Source of the DNA: Pseudomonas juntendi
GTDB taxonomy: Bacteria; Pseudomonadota; Gammaproteobacteria; Pseudomonadales; Pseudomonadaceae
Direction: 5' to 3'
Assembly: GCF_009932375.1 (NCBI RefSeq)
Contig: NZ_BLJG01000106.1
Location: 19,635-83,634 of the forward strand
Length of the DNA: 64,000 bases
Below, in pieces: positions 7,314 to 16,130 of the stretch; the stretch's first letter is position 1; the number at the start of each line of letters is the position of its first letter. The notes beneath the pieces were generated by a model. It did no database searches. It was not told the origin of the DNA and saw nothing but the letters and a program-made list of their open reading frames with translations. A program made the position numbers and the translations under genes.

Positions 7314-9968
7314 ATGGCACATGATCCTACCCGTTTGCTTCGCCGTCTCAACGCCTACTGCACCCAGGCACTTACGGCGGCAGCGTTACTGTGTCAGGCA
7401 CGTGGGCACAGTCATATCAGTATCGAGCACTGGTTGTTGAAGTTGTTCGAGCAAGGAGAAGGTGATCTGGTCGTCATTGCCCGCCGGCATGGCTGGGATA
7501 TGGAAGCCATGTGGCAAGGATTGCTTCAGTACTTCGATACCTTGCCGCGCAGCGTGCTCAGCAAGCCCCAACTTAGCACCCAAGTACAGCAACTGATCAG
7601 TAGTGCCTGGCTTCTGGCGTCGATGGATCGCGACTGTGACCAATTGCGCTCGGTGCATTTACTGGCCGCCCTGGTTGAAACACCGGACCTGCTCAAGTGC
7701 TCGGCGGCTTGGCCTCTATTGAGTCTAGGTGCAACGCAACTGCAACAGGTTGGAGCCTTGCTTGAGCGGGACTCGGAAGAAAGTCAGCCGGTGCAGAGTG
7801 TAGTGTTCAACCCGGCAGTGGGGCGGACGATCAAGCCCACAACCCACTCGGATGACGATGTGGCGCAGCCCGCGATCCTCGATCAGTACAGCCATGACGT
7901 AACCGCCAAGGCCGCGGCAGGGCAGATCGATCCCGTTTTCGGCCGAGACAATGAGATCCGGCAGGTGATCGATGTGCTGAGCCGTCGGCGCAAGAACAAT
8001 CCTATTCTGGTCGGTGAGCCCGGTGTCGGGAAAACCGCCCTGGTCGAAGGGCTTGCCTTGCGCATCGTCAGCGGGGATGTCCCCGACAGCATGAAGCCGG
8101 TGAGCATCCGCACGCTGGACCTTGGGCTGCTGCAGGCAGGGGCTGGCGTCAAGGGCGAGTTCGAGCAGCGGCTCAAGCGCGTGATCGAGGCCGTGCAGCA
8201 ATCGGAAACACCAATCCTGCTCTTCATTGATGAGGCGCACACCTTGATCGGGGCCGGCAACCAGGCGGGGGGCGCCGACGCCGCTAACCTGTTGAAGCCG
8301 GCCTTGGCCCGGGGCGAGTTGCGCACCATCGCGGCCACCACCTGGAGCGAATACAAACAGTATTTCGAACGGGATGCTGCGCTGGAGCGGCGCTTCCAGA
8401 TGATCAAGGTGGACGAGCCGGACGATGCCAACGCCTGCTTGATGTTGCGGGGGCTCAAAGCGCGTTATGCCACCCATCACGGCGTGCATGTGCAGGACGC
8501 CGCCGTACAGGCGGCGGTCAGCTTGTCCCGACGTTTTCTGACGGGGCGCCGCCTGCCTGACAAAGCAGTGGACCTGATAGATACCGCCTGCGCCCGCGTT
8601 CGCATGAGCCTCGATTGTGAGCCGCCGGCGCTGGTTCAGTTGAAGTCGCAGCAAACAGCCCTGGCTGCGGAGCGAACTGCGTTGGAACAGGATGCACAGC
8701 TTACGGGCAAGGGGGTTGAGCCCCGGCTGGCGAAGATCGATGCCCAGTTGTTCGAACTGGAGAGCCAGCAAGCCGCTCTGGTGTTGCAGTACCAACAGGA
8801 GCTTGAACTCACGCGCCAGTTGCTCGATGCCCGCCAGGCCGAACAGGTCGACACAACGGCCTGCGCGCAGTTGCAACAAGCGCTGAGCTACGTACAGGGG
8901 AGCCGGCCGCTTCTGTCGCTCGACGTGTGTGGCCGCAGCGTGGCCGAGGTAATTGCCGACTGGACAGGCGTTCCCCTTGGCAGCTTGCTCAAGGACGAAC
9001 ACGCCAGCTTGTTGAATTTGGAAGCACAGCTCGCCGAACGCGTGGTCGGCCAAGACCCGGCTCTGCTTGCACTGGCTCAGCGGCTGCGCGCCGCCCGAAC
9101 CGGGTTGACGAACGACAATGCGCCGATGGGCGTGTTCCTGCTCGTCGGCACCAGTGGGATCGGCAAAACGGAAACTGCGCATGCCTTGGCTAGCAGCCTG
9201 TTCGGCGGAGAAAAGTCGCTCATCACCCTGAACATGTCCGAATACCAGGAGGCGCACACCGTCAGCCAACTGAAAGGGTCACCGCCTGGTTATGTGGGTT
9301 ACGGCCAGGGCGGCGTACTCACCGAAGCTGTTCGCCAGCGCCCCTACAGCGTGGTCTTGCTGGACGAGGTCGAGAAAGCCCACCGTGATGTACTCAACCT
9401 GTTTTACCAAGTGTTCGATCGCGGCTTCATGCGCGATGGCGAAGGCCGGGAGATCGATTTCCGCAACACGGTCATTCTGATGACCTCCAACCTCGGCAGC
9501 GACCTGCTGCACAGTTGCATCGAGCAGCACCCAGCCACTGAAGATGCAGCCCTGCATGAGCTGTTGCGCCCAGTGCTACGTGAGCACTTCCAGCCGGCTC
9601 TGCTGGCACGCTTCCAGACATTGATCTTCCGCCCACTGGGGCCCGATGCACTCAAACGCATTGTCGCGATCAAGCTGGGCCAGGTTGCCAGGCGTTTGCA
9701 GCGTCATTACGGCCTGCAGTGTCAAGTGGAGGACACGCTTTACCAAGCCCTGGTCGCCGCCTGCCTGCTGCCTGATACCGGTGCCCGCAATATCGAGAGC
9801 TTGCTGAACCAACAGATTCTGCCGGTACTCAGCCAACAGCTACTGCAGCGCCAGGCCCTTGGCCAGCCAACTCAAACAGTGACGCTTGGGTACTGCGAGC
9901 ACAGCGGCATCAATTTGAGCTTTACCGATGAACGCGAAGCAGCGCTGCTGGCTGGCAAGAGGGGTTGA
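7314..9968 (+). CDS. clpV: T6SS sheath-recycling ATPase ClpV (TssH)
   Basis: This protein of about 884 residues is a two-ring AAA+ unfoldase of the ClpV type, which disassembles the contracted TssBC sheath. It has an N-terminal Clp repeat domain (about 1-150), Walker A GEPGVGKT near residue 234 with Walker B LLFIDEAH near 301, a coiled middle region (about 440-530), and a second Walker A GTSGIGKT near 611. Two ATGs are possible. The one at 7314 has AAGGA at 8-nt spacing, whereas the one at 7305 sits on top of that motif. The stop lies next to the vgrG start. Confidence 0.94.
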   Translation: MAHDPTRLLRRLNAYCTQALTAAALLCQARGHSHISIEHWLLKLFEQGEGDLVVIARRHGWDMEAMWQGLLQYFDTLPRSVLSKPQLSTQVQQLISSAWLLASMDRDCDQLRSVHLLAALVETPDLLKCSAAWPLLSLGATQLQQVGALLERDSEESQPVQSVVFNPAVGRTIKPTTHSDDDVAQPAILDQYSHDVTAKAAAGQIDPVFGRDNEIRQVIDVLSRRRKNNPILVGEPGVGKTALVEGLALRIVSGDVPDSMKPVSIRTLDLGLLQAGAGVKGEFEQRLKRVIEAVQQSETPILLFIDEAHTLIGAGNQAGGADAANLLKPALARGELRTIAATTWSEYKQYFERDAALERRFQMIKVDEPDDANACLMLRGLKARYATHHGVHVQDAAVQAAVSLSRRFLTGRRLPDKAVDLIDTACARVRMSLDCEPPALVQLKSQQTALAAERTALEQDAQLTGKGVEPRLAKIDAQLFELESQQAALVLQYQQELELTRQLLDARQAEQVDTTACAQLQQALSYVQGSRPLLSLDVCGRSVAEVIADWTGVPLGSLLKDEHASLLNLEAQLAERVVGQDPALLALAQRLRAARTGLTNDNAPMGVFLLVGTSGIGKTETAHALASSLFGGEKSLITLNMSEYQEAHTVSQLKGSPPGYVGYGQGGVLTEAVRQRPYSVVLLDEVEKAHRDVLNLFYQVFDRGFMRDGEGREIDFRNTVILMTSNLGSDLLHSCIEQHPATEDAALHELLRPVLREHFQPALLARFQTLIFRPLGPDALKRIVAIKLGQVARRLQRHYGLQCQVEDTLYQALVAACLLPDTGARNIESLLNQQILPVLSQQLLQRQALGQPTQTVTLGYCEHSGINLSFTDEREAALLAGKRG

Positions 9969-9970
9969 TC

Positions 9971-12457
9971 ATGGCGAAGTCATTACGAGGTTCCGCCCAT
10001 AACCACTACACCCTTGCAGTCGATGAACTGGATGCGGTCGAGCTCGATGTACTGTCGTTCAAAGGGGAGGAGTGGCTGAGCCAACCGTTCAAGTACACGG
10101 TGGCGTTTACCTCTTCCACGCAGGACATTGATGCCGCCAAGGTTCTCGGGAAGGACGCCAGTTTTCAGATGGGGTCGTCGTCCGTCGGGGCCGCGTCCCG
10201 CACGTTGCATGGTGTGATCACGGGGTTCAAGCACCTCTCCAGCTCAAGGGATGAAGCCCGTTATGAGGTAACCCTGCAGGCTCGCCTGGCGCTGCTTAGC
10301 CGTGGCAAGCAATACCGGATCTATCAGCATCAGTCAGTGCCGGAAATCGTCGAAAACATCCTGCGCAGCCGCCACCAGTTCGAGGGGCAGCACTTTCTGT
10401 TCGACCTGGTACGCGAATACCCCAAGCGCGAACAGGTCATGCAATACGGTGAAAGTGACCTTGCCTTCATCAGTCGCCTGTTGGCAGAGGTCGGCATCTG
10501 GTACCGCTTCACCCACAACGACAAGCTGTTTATCGACGTTGTCGAGTTTCACGATCACCAGCAGCATTACCAGTTCGACGTTAGCCTGCCGCTGCGTCCA
10601 CTGTCTGGCCTGGCCAGCAACGGACAGGATGGCGCCTGGGCGCTGCAGGTCAGCCATGAGGTGGTGGAGCAGCACATCAACGTGCGCGCCTATTACCACC
10701 GCGACGCTGCGGCCTTTCTGGAGGGGGACGTGGATCACAGTCGGGGGGCGACGACGACCTATGGCGAGGGCTACCACTACGGCGAACCCTACACCGCGCT
10801 GGGTGACGCAATCGCCCAGGATGAGGACCTGGAAAGCGAAAGTGGCTACTTCTACGCGCGCCTGAATCATGAACGCTTCCTCAATGGGCAAACCCGCTGC
10901 AACGGCGTAAGCAGCAGCGTGACACTCGCCCCAGGGCAAGTGGTCACCATCACTGATGGAGCACCACAGGTCTTCGAGCCTGGGGTCGTCATGACGCATT
11001 TGACCGTCGAGGCCGCTCGGGACCGTAGTCTGGAAGTCACCTTCGAAGCGATACCTTACTCGGAGTCGATCTGCTTTCGGCCACCACTGCCGAGCAAGCC
11101 GCAGATTGCGGGCACAGTACCGGCGCGGGTTACCAGCACCCAGCAGAACGACCCCTATGGCCATATCGACCTGGAGGGCCGCTACCGGGTGAACTTCCTG
11201 TTCGACCGGGACAGTTGGAAAGCCGGAAAGGAGAGTGTCTGGCTCCGATTGGCTCGACCTTACGCCGGCGATACCCACGGCCTGCACCTGCCGTTGATCT
11301 GCGGTACGGAAGTGGCTGTGGCGTTTGAGCAAGGCGACCCGGACCGGCCCTATATCGCGCATGCCCTGCACGATAGCCAGCACCCTGACCATGTCACGCT
11401 GCGCAACTACAAGCGCAACGTGCTGCGTACACCTGCGAACAACAAGTTGCGCATGGACGATACGCGTGGCCAGGAGCACATCAAGCTCAGTACTGAACAC
11501 AGTGGGAAGAGCCAGCTGAATCTCGGGCATCTGGTCGATGCCGATCGCCGGCCTCGCGGGGAGGGCGCGGAACTGCGCTCCGATGGGCATGCAGCTATCC
11601 GTGGCGGCAGTGGCATCTTCATCAGTGCTGATGCTCAGCCTCAAGCCCAAGGGACAATGCTGGAGATGGGAGCAGCGTTGGCTCAGCTCAATAACGCCCT
11701 GGCATTGGTGAACGCACTGGCGCAAAGCGCAGCTGTGTCGGGAGCATTACCAGCTGATAATCAGGCCCAACAGAGCCTGCGGGAGGCATTGGCGCGGCTC
11801 AAAGATGCGGGACTCCTTGCCTCGGCACCTGCCGGGATAGCTATGGTTACACCTGCAAACATCCAACTATCGGCAGAAAACTCTATTACAGCTACGGCTG
11901 GTGATAGTGCTGACTTCAGCCTATTCAAACGTTTCAGCGTGGCCGCAGGTGAGGCAATCAGTCTGTTCGCCCAAAAGTTAGGGCTCAGATTAATTGCGGC
12001 TCGCGGCCCTGTGGATATTCAGGCACAAAGCGATGCGATGACGTTACAAGCAGACAAGGAACTTGCTTTAAATAGCATTAATGGCGAGATCGTTCTCAAT
12101 GCCCAACACGGCATCACCCTAGTTAGCAGAGGTGCCTATATCAAGATAAAAGACGGATCTGTTGAGATCGGTGCCCCGGGTGAACTGCATATCAAGAATG
12201 ACAATATCGCTTGGGGAGGCACTGCCTCATTGGAGAAGGCCCTGGCACCGATGATTCTGGAAGACCCTGTTTACAGCAATCCCATGCAAGGTGGCTTTCA
12301 AGTTAGAGATAAAGTCAGTGATAAGCCAAAACCTTACGTACGGTATCGAATTGAAGCTGCCGATGGCAGCGTGCTGAGAGGCATGACAGATGGGAATGGT
12401 TATACACAATCCCACTATGGAGTTGATCTTCAAAGCATAAAGTTATTCTTTGAGTAA
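9971..12457 (+). CDS. vgrG: T6SS spike protein VgrG with C-terminal transthyretin-like tail
   Basis: This 828-residue VgrG carries the gp27-like base (about 1-370), an OB-fold gp5 domain (about 385-470), a DUF2345 beta-prism extension (about 620-760), and a short C-terminal domain (about 768-828) containing YVRYRIEAADGSVLRGMTDG, which resembles a transthyretin-like fold. Such tails are known in other VgrGs to dock effectors. A TTG at 9965 overlaps the clpV stop, but the ATG at 9971 is preferred. Base composition becomes AT-rich from about 11,850, in the DUF2345 part, and stays so through the next genes. Confidence 0.92.
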   Translation: MAKSLRGSAHNHYTLAVDELDAVELDVLSFKGEEWLSQPFKYTVAFTSSTQDIDAAKVLGKDASFQMGSSSVGAASRTLHGVITGFKHLSSSRDEARYEVTLQARLALLSRGKQYRIYQHQSVPEIVENILRSRHQFEGQHFLFDLVREYPKREQVMQYGESDLAFISRLLAEVGIWYRFTHNDKLFIDVVEFHDHQQHYQFDVSLPLRPLSGLASNGQDGAWALQVSHEVVEQHINVRAYYHRDAAAFLEGDVDHSRGATTTYGEGYHYGEPYTALGDAIAQDEDLESESGYFYARLNHERFLNGQTRCNGVSSSVTLAPGQVVTITDGAPQVFEPGVVMTHLTVEAARDRSLEVTFEAIPYSESICFRPPLPSKPQIAGTVPARVTSTQQNDPYGHIDLEGRYRVNFLFDRDSWKAGKESVWLRLARPYAGDTHGLHLPLICGTEVAVAFEQGDPDRPYIAHALHDSQHPDHVTLRNYKRNVLRTPANNKLRMDDTRGQEHIKLSTEHSGKSQLNLGHLVDADRRPRGEGAELRSDGHAAIRGGSGIFISADAQPQAQGTMLEMGAALAQLNNALALVNALAQSAAVSGALPADNQAQQSLREALARLKDAGLLASAPAGIAMVTPANIQLSAENSITATAGDSADFSLFKRFSVAAGEAISLFAQKLGLRLIAARGPVDIQAQSDAMTLQADKELALNSINGEIVLNAQHGITLVSRGAYIKIKDGSVEIGAPGELHIKNDNIAWGGTASLEKALAPMILEDPVYSNPMQGGFQVRDKVSDKPKPYVRYRIEAADGSVLRGMTDGNGYTQSHYGVDLQSIKLFFE

Positions 12458-12474
12458 CTTCGGAGTGATAGGAA

Positions 12475-14742
12475 ATGAGCGGTGCGGATATCTCAGTAGC
12501 AGAAAACAGGATTGGCAAAAGTAAAACCGTTGTAGTGGCCCATCATCAATCGGTACAGTGTTATTTTTGCCCGGAAACCGAAGAGTTGGTTTTTATTGCT
12601 GACAGTGAGGCTGCAGAGTTTGAGGCGCATTGGAAGGAAATGCAGCAGTGCGTAAATGATTTTCATCAGGAAAAAATTAAGTACTCCGTTGCAATTGAAA
12701 AATATGGAATTGCTGCAGAAACCACAGCAGCGCCTGAGGCATCATTTCATGACGCTGTAGTGCGAGCTGAGAAAAATTTGGAGTTGAGGCGAGAAAAGTT
12801 AAAAGAAAAAATTGGTGAGTTTTCTACCCAAGACATGAAATATGATGATGTTGTGGAGCTTGTTCCTGTTAGTGGTCAGTCTGCTAAAAGAAAAGCTGGT
12901 GAGAAACGAGCGCCTGTAGTTTATGTAAAAAAAGGTTACTACAGTAAAGGCAAGGATGGCAGAAAACTCCATACTGTGTCGTTGAAAAGTAGTGACAAAA
13001 AAGGCGGCGCTGAAAGTATCTTTGAGCGGCGCAGTGATGGAAAAATTCGACGCATAGACGACAAGAAGCTTAAGAGGCAACTTGCCGGATTGAATTGGCC
13101 AAAAATAAAAACTGATCTGAAGGATGTTGTTAAATGGGCAGGCCTTGGTTTTGATCCTGAGGCGCTGAGTATGGATTGTACACTTTTTGACTGGGCGGAT
13201 AGCTGGAATGCTGCCGCACAAGGTGAGGCAACGTGGGGGGATCATATTGATTTTGAGGGCGGAGCACAGTTTATGCGCTTTGTTTCCAATTTCGGCGCAA
13301 ATGTTGAAATTGATCCACGTAAGCAACAATTCTCCATCAAAGGAGAGGCTGGCGGCAGCTTAACTGCGGCTGCCGGCATAGCCTCCTTTTCAATTTACGC
13401 CCCGGATCGCATCGGATGGGCGCTCACAGTTAATCCCCCTGATGAGAACGAGGTCCCGTTTGATTTAGGGATGATGCGCGTATGTTTGAACGTTCGCTTG
13501 GCCGCATTTATTGGAGCGACGCTTCAGGTGGAGGCTCTATTCCAGGTGGTCAGGAGTGGTGACCAGCAAACCGTCATGGGCCAACCTGGTCGTTTGAGAC
13601 CTTTCAGTGAAAGGAAAAGCAAAGCTTACGATTTTCATAAGCAGATGAGCAGTGAAGAAGAAGGGGTAAAACTTTCGGCAGAAGCTTTTGCGGGTGCGAG
13701 GGCGGAAGGAACACTGACGGGATCACTGCAATGGTTAAAGCCGACAGCGGCAGGGGAAAAAAATGGCGGCATACTGGAGACTACTGGAGAGTACGTCGAT
13801 TTTTGTAAAATAGGACCCAGTATTGCAGGGTTGGCGGGGGTGGGTGCCGGCTTAAGTTTTCATTGTACTTTTATTAATGGGAAGTTTTGTTTTCATTTTG
13901 CAGCCTCTCTATGCAAAGGGCTGGGTGCTAAAGGTGGCTTTGTTTGTGAAGTGAATGGCAATACCTTTCTAGAGTTTGGTGCTTGGTTGATTTATCAACT
14001 GAATCAAAGGAATTATGGTTTTTTTAGAGTCATGGATGTTGATGCATTTAGTGTGTATACGAAGTATTGTGTTATGCAAATGGAGCTCGTTGAAGCTGAT
14101 GTGTATGAGCATTACTCATTCGCAAAAAAATCGATTGAAAAAATTGTAAATGATTTCAAAAAACAGGTTGATGAATTGACTGATGAGACGAAGAGGAGTG
14201 TTGATGCTTCGAGACGACGGAATCAGTTAGCTAAAAATGTTATCACCCGACAGTTGGATCTGTTGCGCCACACACCTGAGGCTAAGGGTATATTGCTTTA
14301 CCTTCTGACGCGTCATGGTAAGTGGGATAATATAGATCCAGGAAATATAGAGTTTCTGGATCGCTACGGCGAACGAAAAGAGGCGGTGCTCTGTGTACTT
14401 AGAAGTATTCAAAGCAAGCCGGAGTGGCGTAAAGTATTGTCTCGTGTCAATGCGGAAGGGAATGGCCCATCAGAAGGAGATGTTGAGCTGGACGCCGTCG
14501 AGCGGCATGAACGAAGCTTGATAGACTTTCTTAAGTTAGGGAAGGATCGAGATAGAGAATTCTATGAAATAAAATATGAGCGAAGCGAATTGGCCAAAAT
14601 TTATGATCGGTTGAAGGAGTTTAGTTCTTCTGGTTATGCGCTCGCTATGAATGATACGGTCTATTATAAGCTAAACGTTGGTCGTAATCCGAATTACCCG
14701 CGACGCTGCAAGTTTGGTCCTTGTGGTGCGGATATTGTCTGA
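12475..14742 (+). CDS. Large protein downstream of VgrG, probable T6SS effector
   Basis: This 755-residue protein has no family I can name. It lies 17 bp after a VgrG with a docking tail and before a lipoprotein and a PAAR gene, the usual place for a cargo effector. An N-terminal helical region (about 35-125) is charged. A central region (about 255-500) has many glycine- and alanine-rich alternating strands such as GAGLSFHCTF and SLCKGLGAKGG. The C-terminal 220 residues are helical and highly charged. I see no signal peptide, nuclease or lipase motif. The alternating strands could be a beta-rich or membrane-inserting domain. AT-rich codon use points to horizontal transfer. Confidence 0.7.
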   Translation: MSGADISVAENRIGKSKTVVVAHHQSVQCYFCPETEELVFIADSEAAEFEAHWKEMQQCVNDFHQEKIKYSVAIEKYGIAAETTAAPEASFHDAVVRAEKNLELRREKLKEKIGEFSTQDMKYDDVVELVPVSGQSAKRKAGEKRAPVVYVKKGYYSKGKDGRKLHTVSLKSSDKKGGAESIFERRSDGKIRRIDDKKLKRQLAGLNWPKIKTDLKDVVKWAGLGFDPEALSMDCTLFDWADSWNAAAQGEATWGDHIDFEGGAQFMRFVSNFGANVEIDPRKQQFSIKGEAGGSLTAAAGIASFSIYAPDRIGWALTVNPPDENEVPFDLGMMRVCLNVRLAAFIGATLQVEALFQVVRSGDQQTVMGQPGRLRPFSERKSKAYDFHKQMSSEEEGVKLSAEAFAGARAEGTLTGSLQWLKPTAAGEKNGGILETTGEYVDFCKIGPSIAGLAGVGAGLSFHCTFINGKFCFHFAASLCKGLGAKGGFVCEVNGNTFLEFGAWLIYQLNQRNYGFFRVMDVDAFSVYTKYCVMQMELVEADVYEHYSFAKKSIEKIVNDFKKQVDELTDETKRSVDASRRRNQLAKNVITRQLDLLRHTPEAKGILLYLLTRHGKWDNIDPGNIEFLDRYGERKEAVLCVLRSIQSKPEWRKVLSRVNAEGNGPSEGDVELDAVERHERSLIDFLKLGKDRDREFYEIKYERSELAKIYDRLKEFSSSGYALAMNDTVYYKLNVGRNPNYPRRCKFGPCGADIV

Positions 14743-14766
14743 GTAAGTCCGATTGGAGTGGTCGTG

Positions 14767-15780
14767 ATGATTTTTAAGGTGTCTGTGTTTTTATTCGTTT
14801 TTTTGAGTTTGTCAGGCTGTGACCAGTTGGCGAGTGAAGTAGATAATAAGGAGCTCGGGATAACGCCGATAGAGATGAAACATTTTATCGAAGAAGTAAA
14901 AAGGGGCTTGGTATTTGTTGAGGGTGGTGAATATTTGATGGGGGATTATGGCTTAGAGTACGGGCCGGAGCTAATGTCTTATGATAGTGATGGAGACAGT
15001 CGGCCGGTACATAAGGTCAAGTTGAGCACCTTTTCTATTGCAAAATTTAAGATCTCAAATAAAGAGTTTGAGATGTATCTTAAAAGCAATGGTCTTAAGT
15101 TGCGTTCTTTTGAGGTGGGGGGGATACAGAAAAAGTGGAAGAACGTTCATTCTTTACCTAATTTGCCAGCGCATATGGACTGGTATGAAGCCGACCGCTA
15201 TTGCAATTGGCTGGCTAAAGTGTCCAATCTTCCTTTCTCATTACCCACGGAGGCCCAGTGGGAGTACGCGGCACGCAGCCGCGGGCAGTTTTTGATGGTA
15301 GCCACTGATGACGGTACTTATAAGCAGACCAATGATGGTTTTACTGAATATGGGGGAGGACCAAAAGGAATTAACATTTCTACTTATCGAGATCGTGAGG
15401 ATTTTGCTAGACAAATGGGGTGGAGCACGGAGGGGCTTACGCCCTTGCCGGTGGACAGGTTTCCCCCCAATCCGTTGGGCCTTTATGCCATGTCGGATAA
15501 TGGGCTGGAGTGGGTTAAGGATTGGTATGACGAAAATTATTATCAGTACTCCCCTGAAATTGACCCCCAGGGGCCGGAAACACCAGTGACCAAGGACTAC
15601 TATGGCCGGGATACAAAAGTTACACGTGGTCAGGCATATGCCAATCCAAGCTGGGGAGGAGGAGTGAATGTGCACAGAACCCCTGAGAATCCGCATGGTT
15701 ATGCATCCGAAGATAAAATGATTGTGTTGGGCGATAAAACGGCTCGGTGTGTTGTTAATAGTCACAATCGGATTGAGTAG
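14767..15780 (+). CDS. SUMF1/formylglycine-enzyme-fold lipoprotein, candidate immunity protein
   Basis: This 337-residue protein has a lipoprotein signal (FLFVFLSLSGC, lipidated Cys near residue 18) and a SUMF1-like domain: FVEGGEYLMGDY near the start, LPTEAQWEYAARS in the middle, NPLGLYAMSDNGLEWVKDW and a short C-terminal part. The family fold is that of sulfatase-modifying enzymes, but I cannot place the catalytic cysteine pair, so enzymatic activity is doubtful. Its place directly after the putative effector, and its likely periplasmic face, suggest an immunity role. ATG 14767 is chosen because GGAG lies 8 nt upstream; GTG codons at 14758 and 14764 are alternatives. Confidence 0.72.
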   Translation: MIFKVSVFLFVFLSLSGCDQLASEVDNKELGITPIEMKHFIEEVKRGLVFVEGGEYLMGDYGLEYGPELMSYDSDGDSRPVHKVKLSTFSIAKFKISNKEFEMYLKSNGLKLRSFEVGGIQKKWKNVHSLPNLPAHMDWYEADRYCNWLAKVSNLPFSLPTEAQWEYAARSRGQFLMVATDDGTYKQTNDGFTEYGGGPKGINISTYRDREDFARQMGWSTEGLTPLPVDRFPPNPLGLYAMSDNGLEWVKDWYDENYYQYSPEIDPQGPETPVTKDYYGRDTKVTRGQAYANPSWGGGVNVHRTPENPHGYASEDKMIVLGDKTARCVVNSHNRIE

Positions 15781-15865
15781 CGGCGAGCTTTCTATTTCAG
15801 GGGGAGCATTTAAATATAGGCTGCCTGAAAGGCGGTAATGATTTTATTATTAGGTGCTTAATGAT

Positions 15866-16129
15866 ATGCGCGGAGTTATTCGTGTTGGCGACAAACTGTC
15901 TTCGGGAGGCAAGGTGCTTGCCGGTACCCGTGGATTGAAATTCATGCAGCTTGATGTCGCTTGCGTAGGTGATGCTGTTTTTTGTCCAATACCTGGGCAC
16001 GGCGTGAATGAAATAGCAGAGGGGGATACAGGTTCGAAAGTTGAAGGTCGGCCCATTGCTTTAGACGGTCATTGCTGTTCCTGTGGTTGTGATTTAATCA
16101 CGTCGCTTCCTCAAGCAGGTAGGCTGTGA
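15866..16129 (+). CDS. PAAR-domain T6SS tip protein
   Basis: This 87-residue protein is a minimal PAAR domain, the cone that sharpens the VgrG tip. The opening RGVIRVGDKLSSGGKVLAG, the IPGHG motif and a C-terminal HCCSCGC metal-binding cluster are visible. No toxin extension is attached. The ATG at 15866 has TAGGTG at suitable distance; a GTG at 15854 would add four residues. It presumably caps the VgrG encoded at 9971. Confidence 0.85.
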   Translation: MRGVIRVGDKLSSGGKVLAGTRGLKFMQLDVACVGDAVFCPIPGHGVNEIAEGDTGSKVEGRPIALDGHCCSCGCDLITSLPQAGRL

Positions 16130-16130
16130 G

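Noticed and set aside
7725..9269. Open frame of over 500 codons on the minus strand opposite clpV
   Set aside because: The forward strand encodes an intact ClpV with both Walker motifs. The reverse frame has no recognisable domain and is a composition artefact.
10334..11725. Open frame of over 450 codons opposite the cluster vgrG
   Set aside because: Same reason: the forward VgrG is complete and the reverse translation shows no domain.
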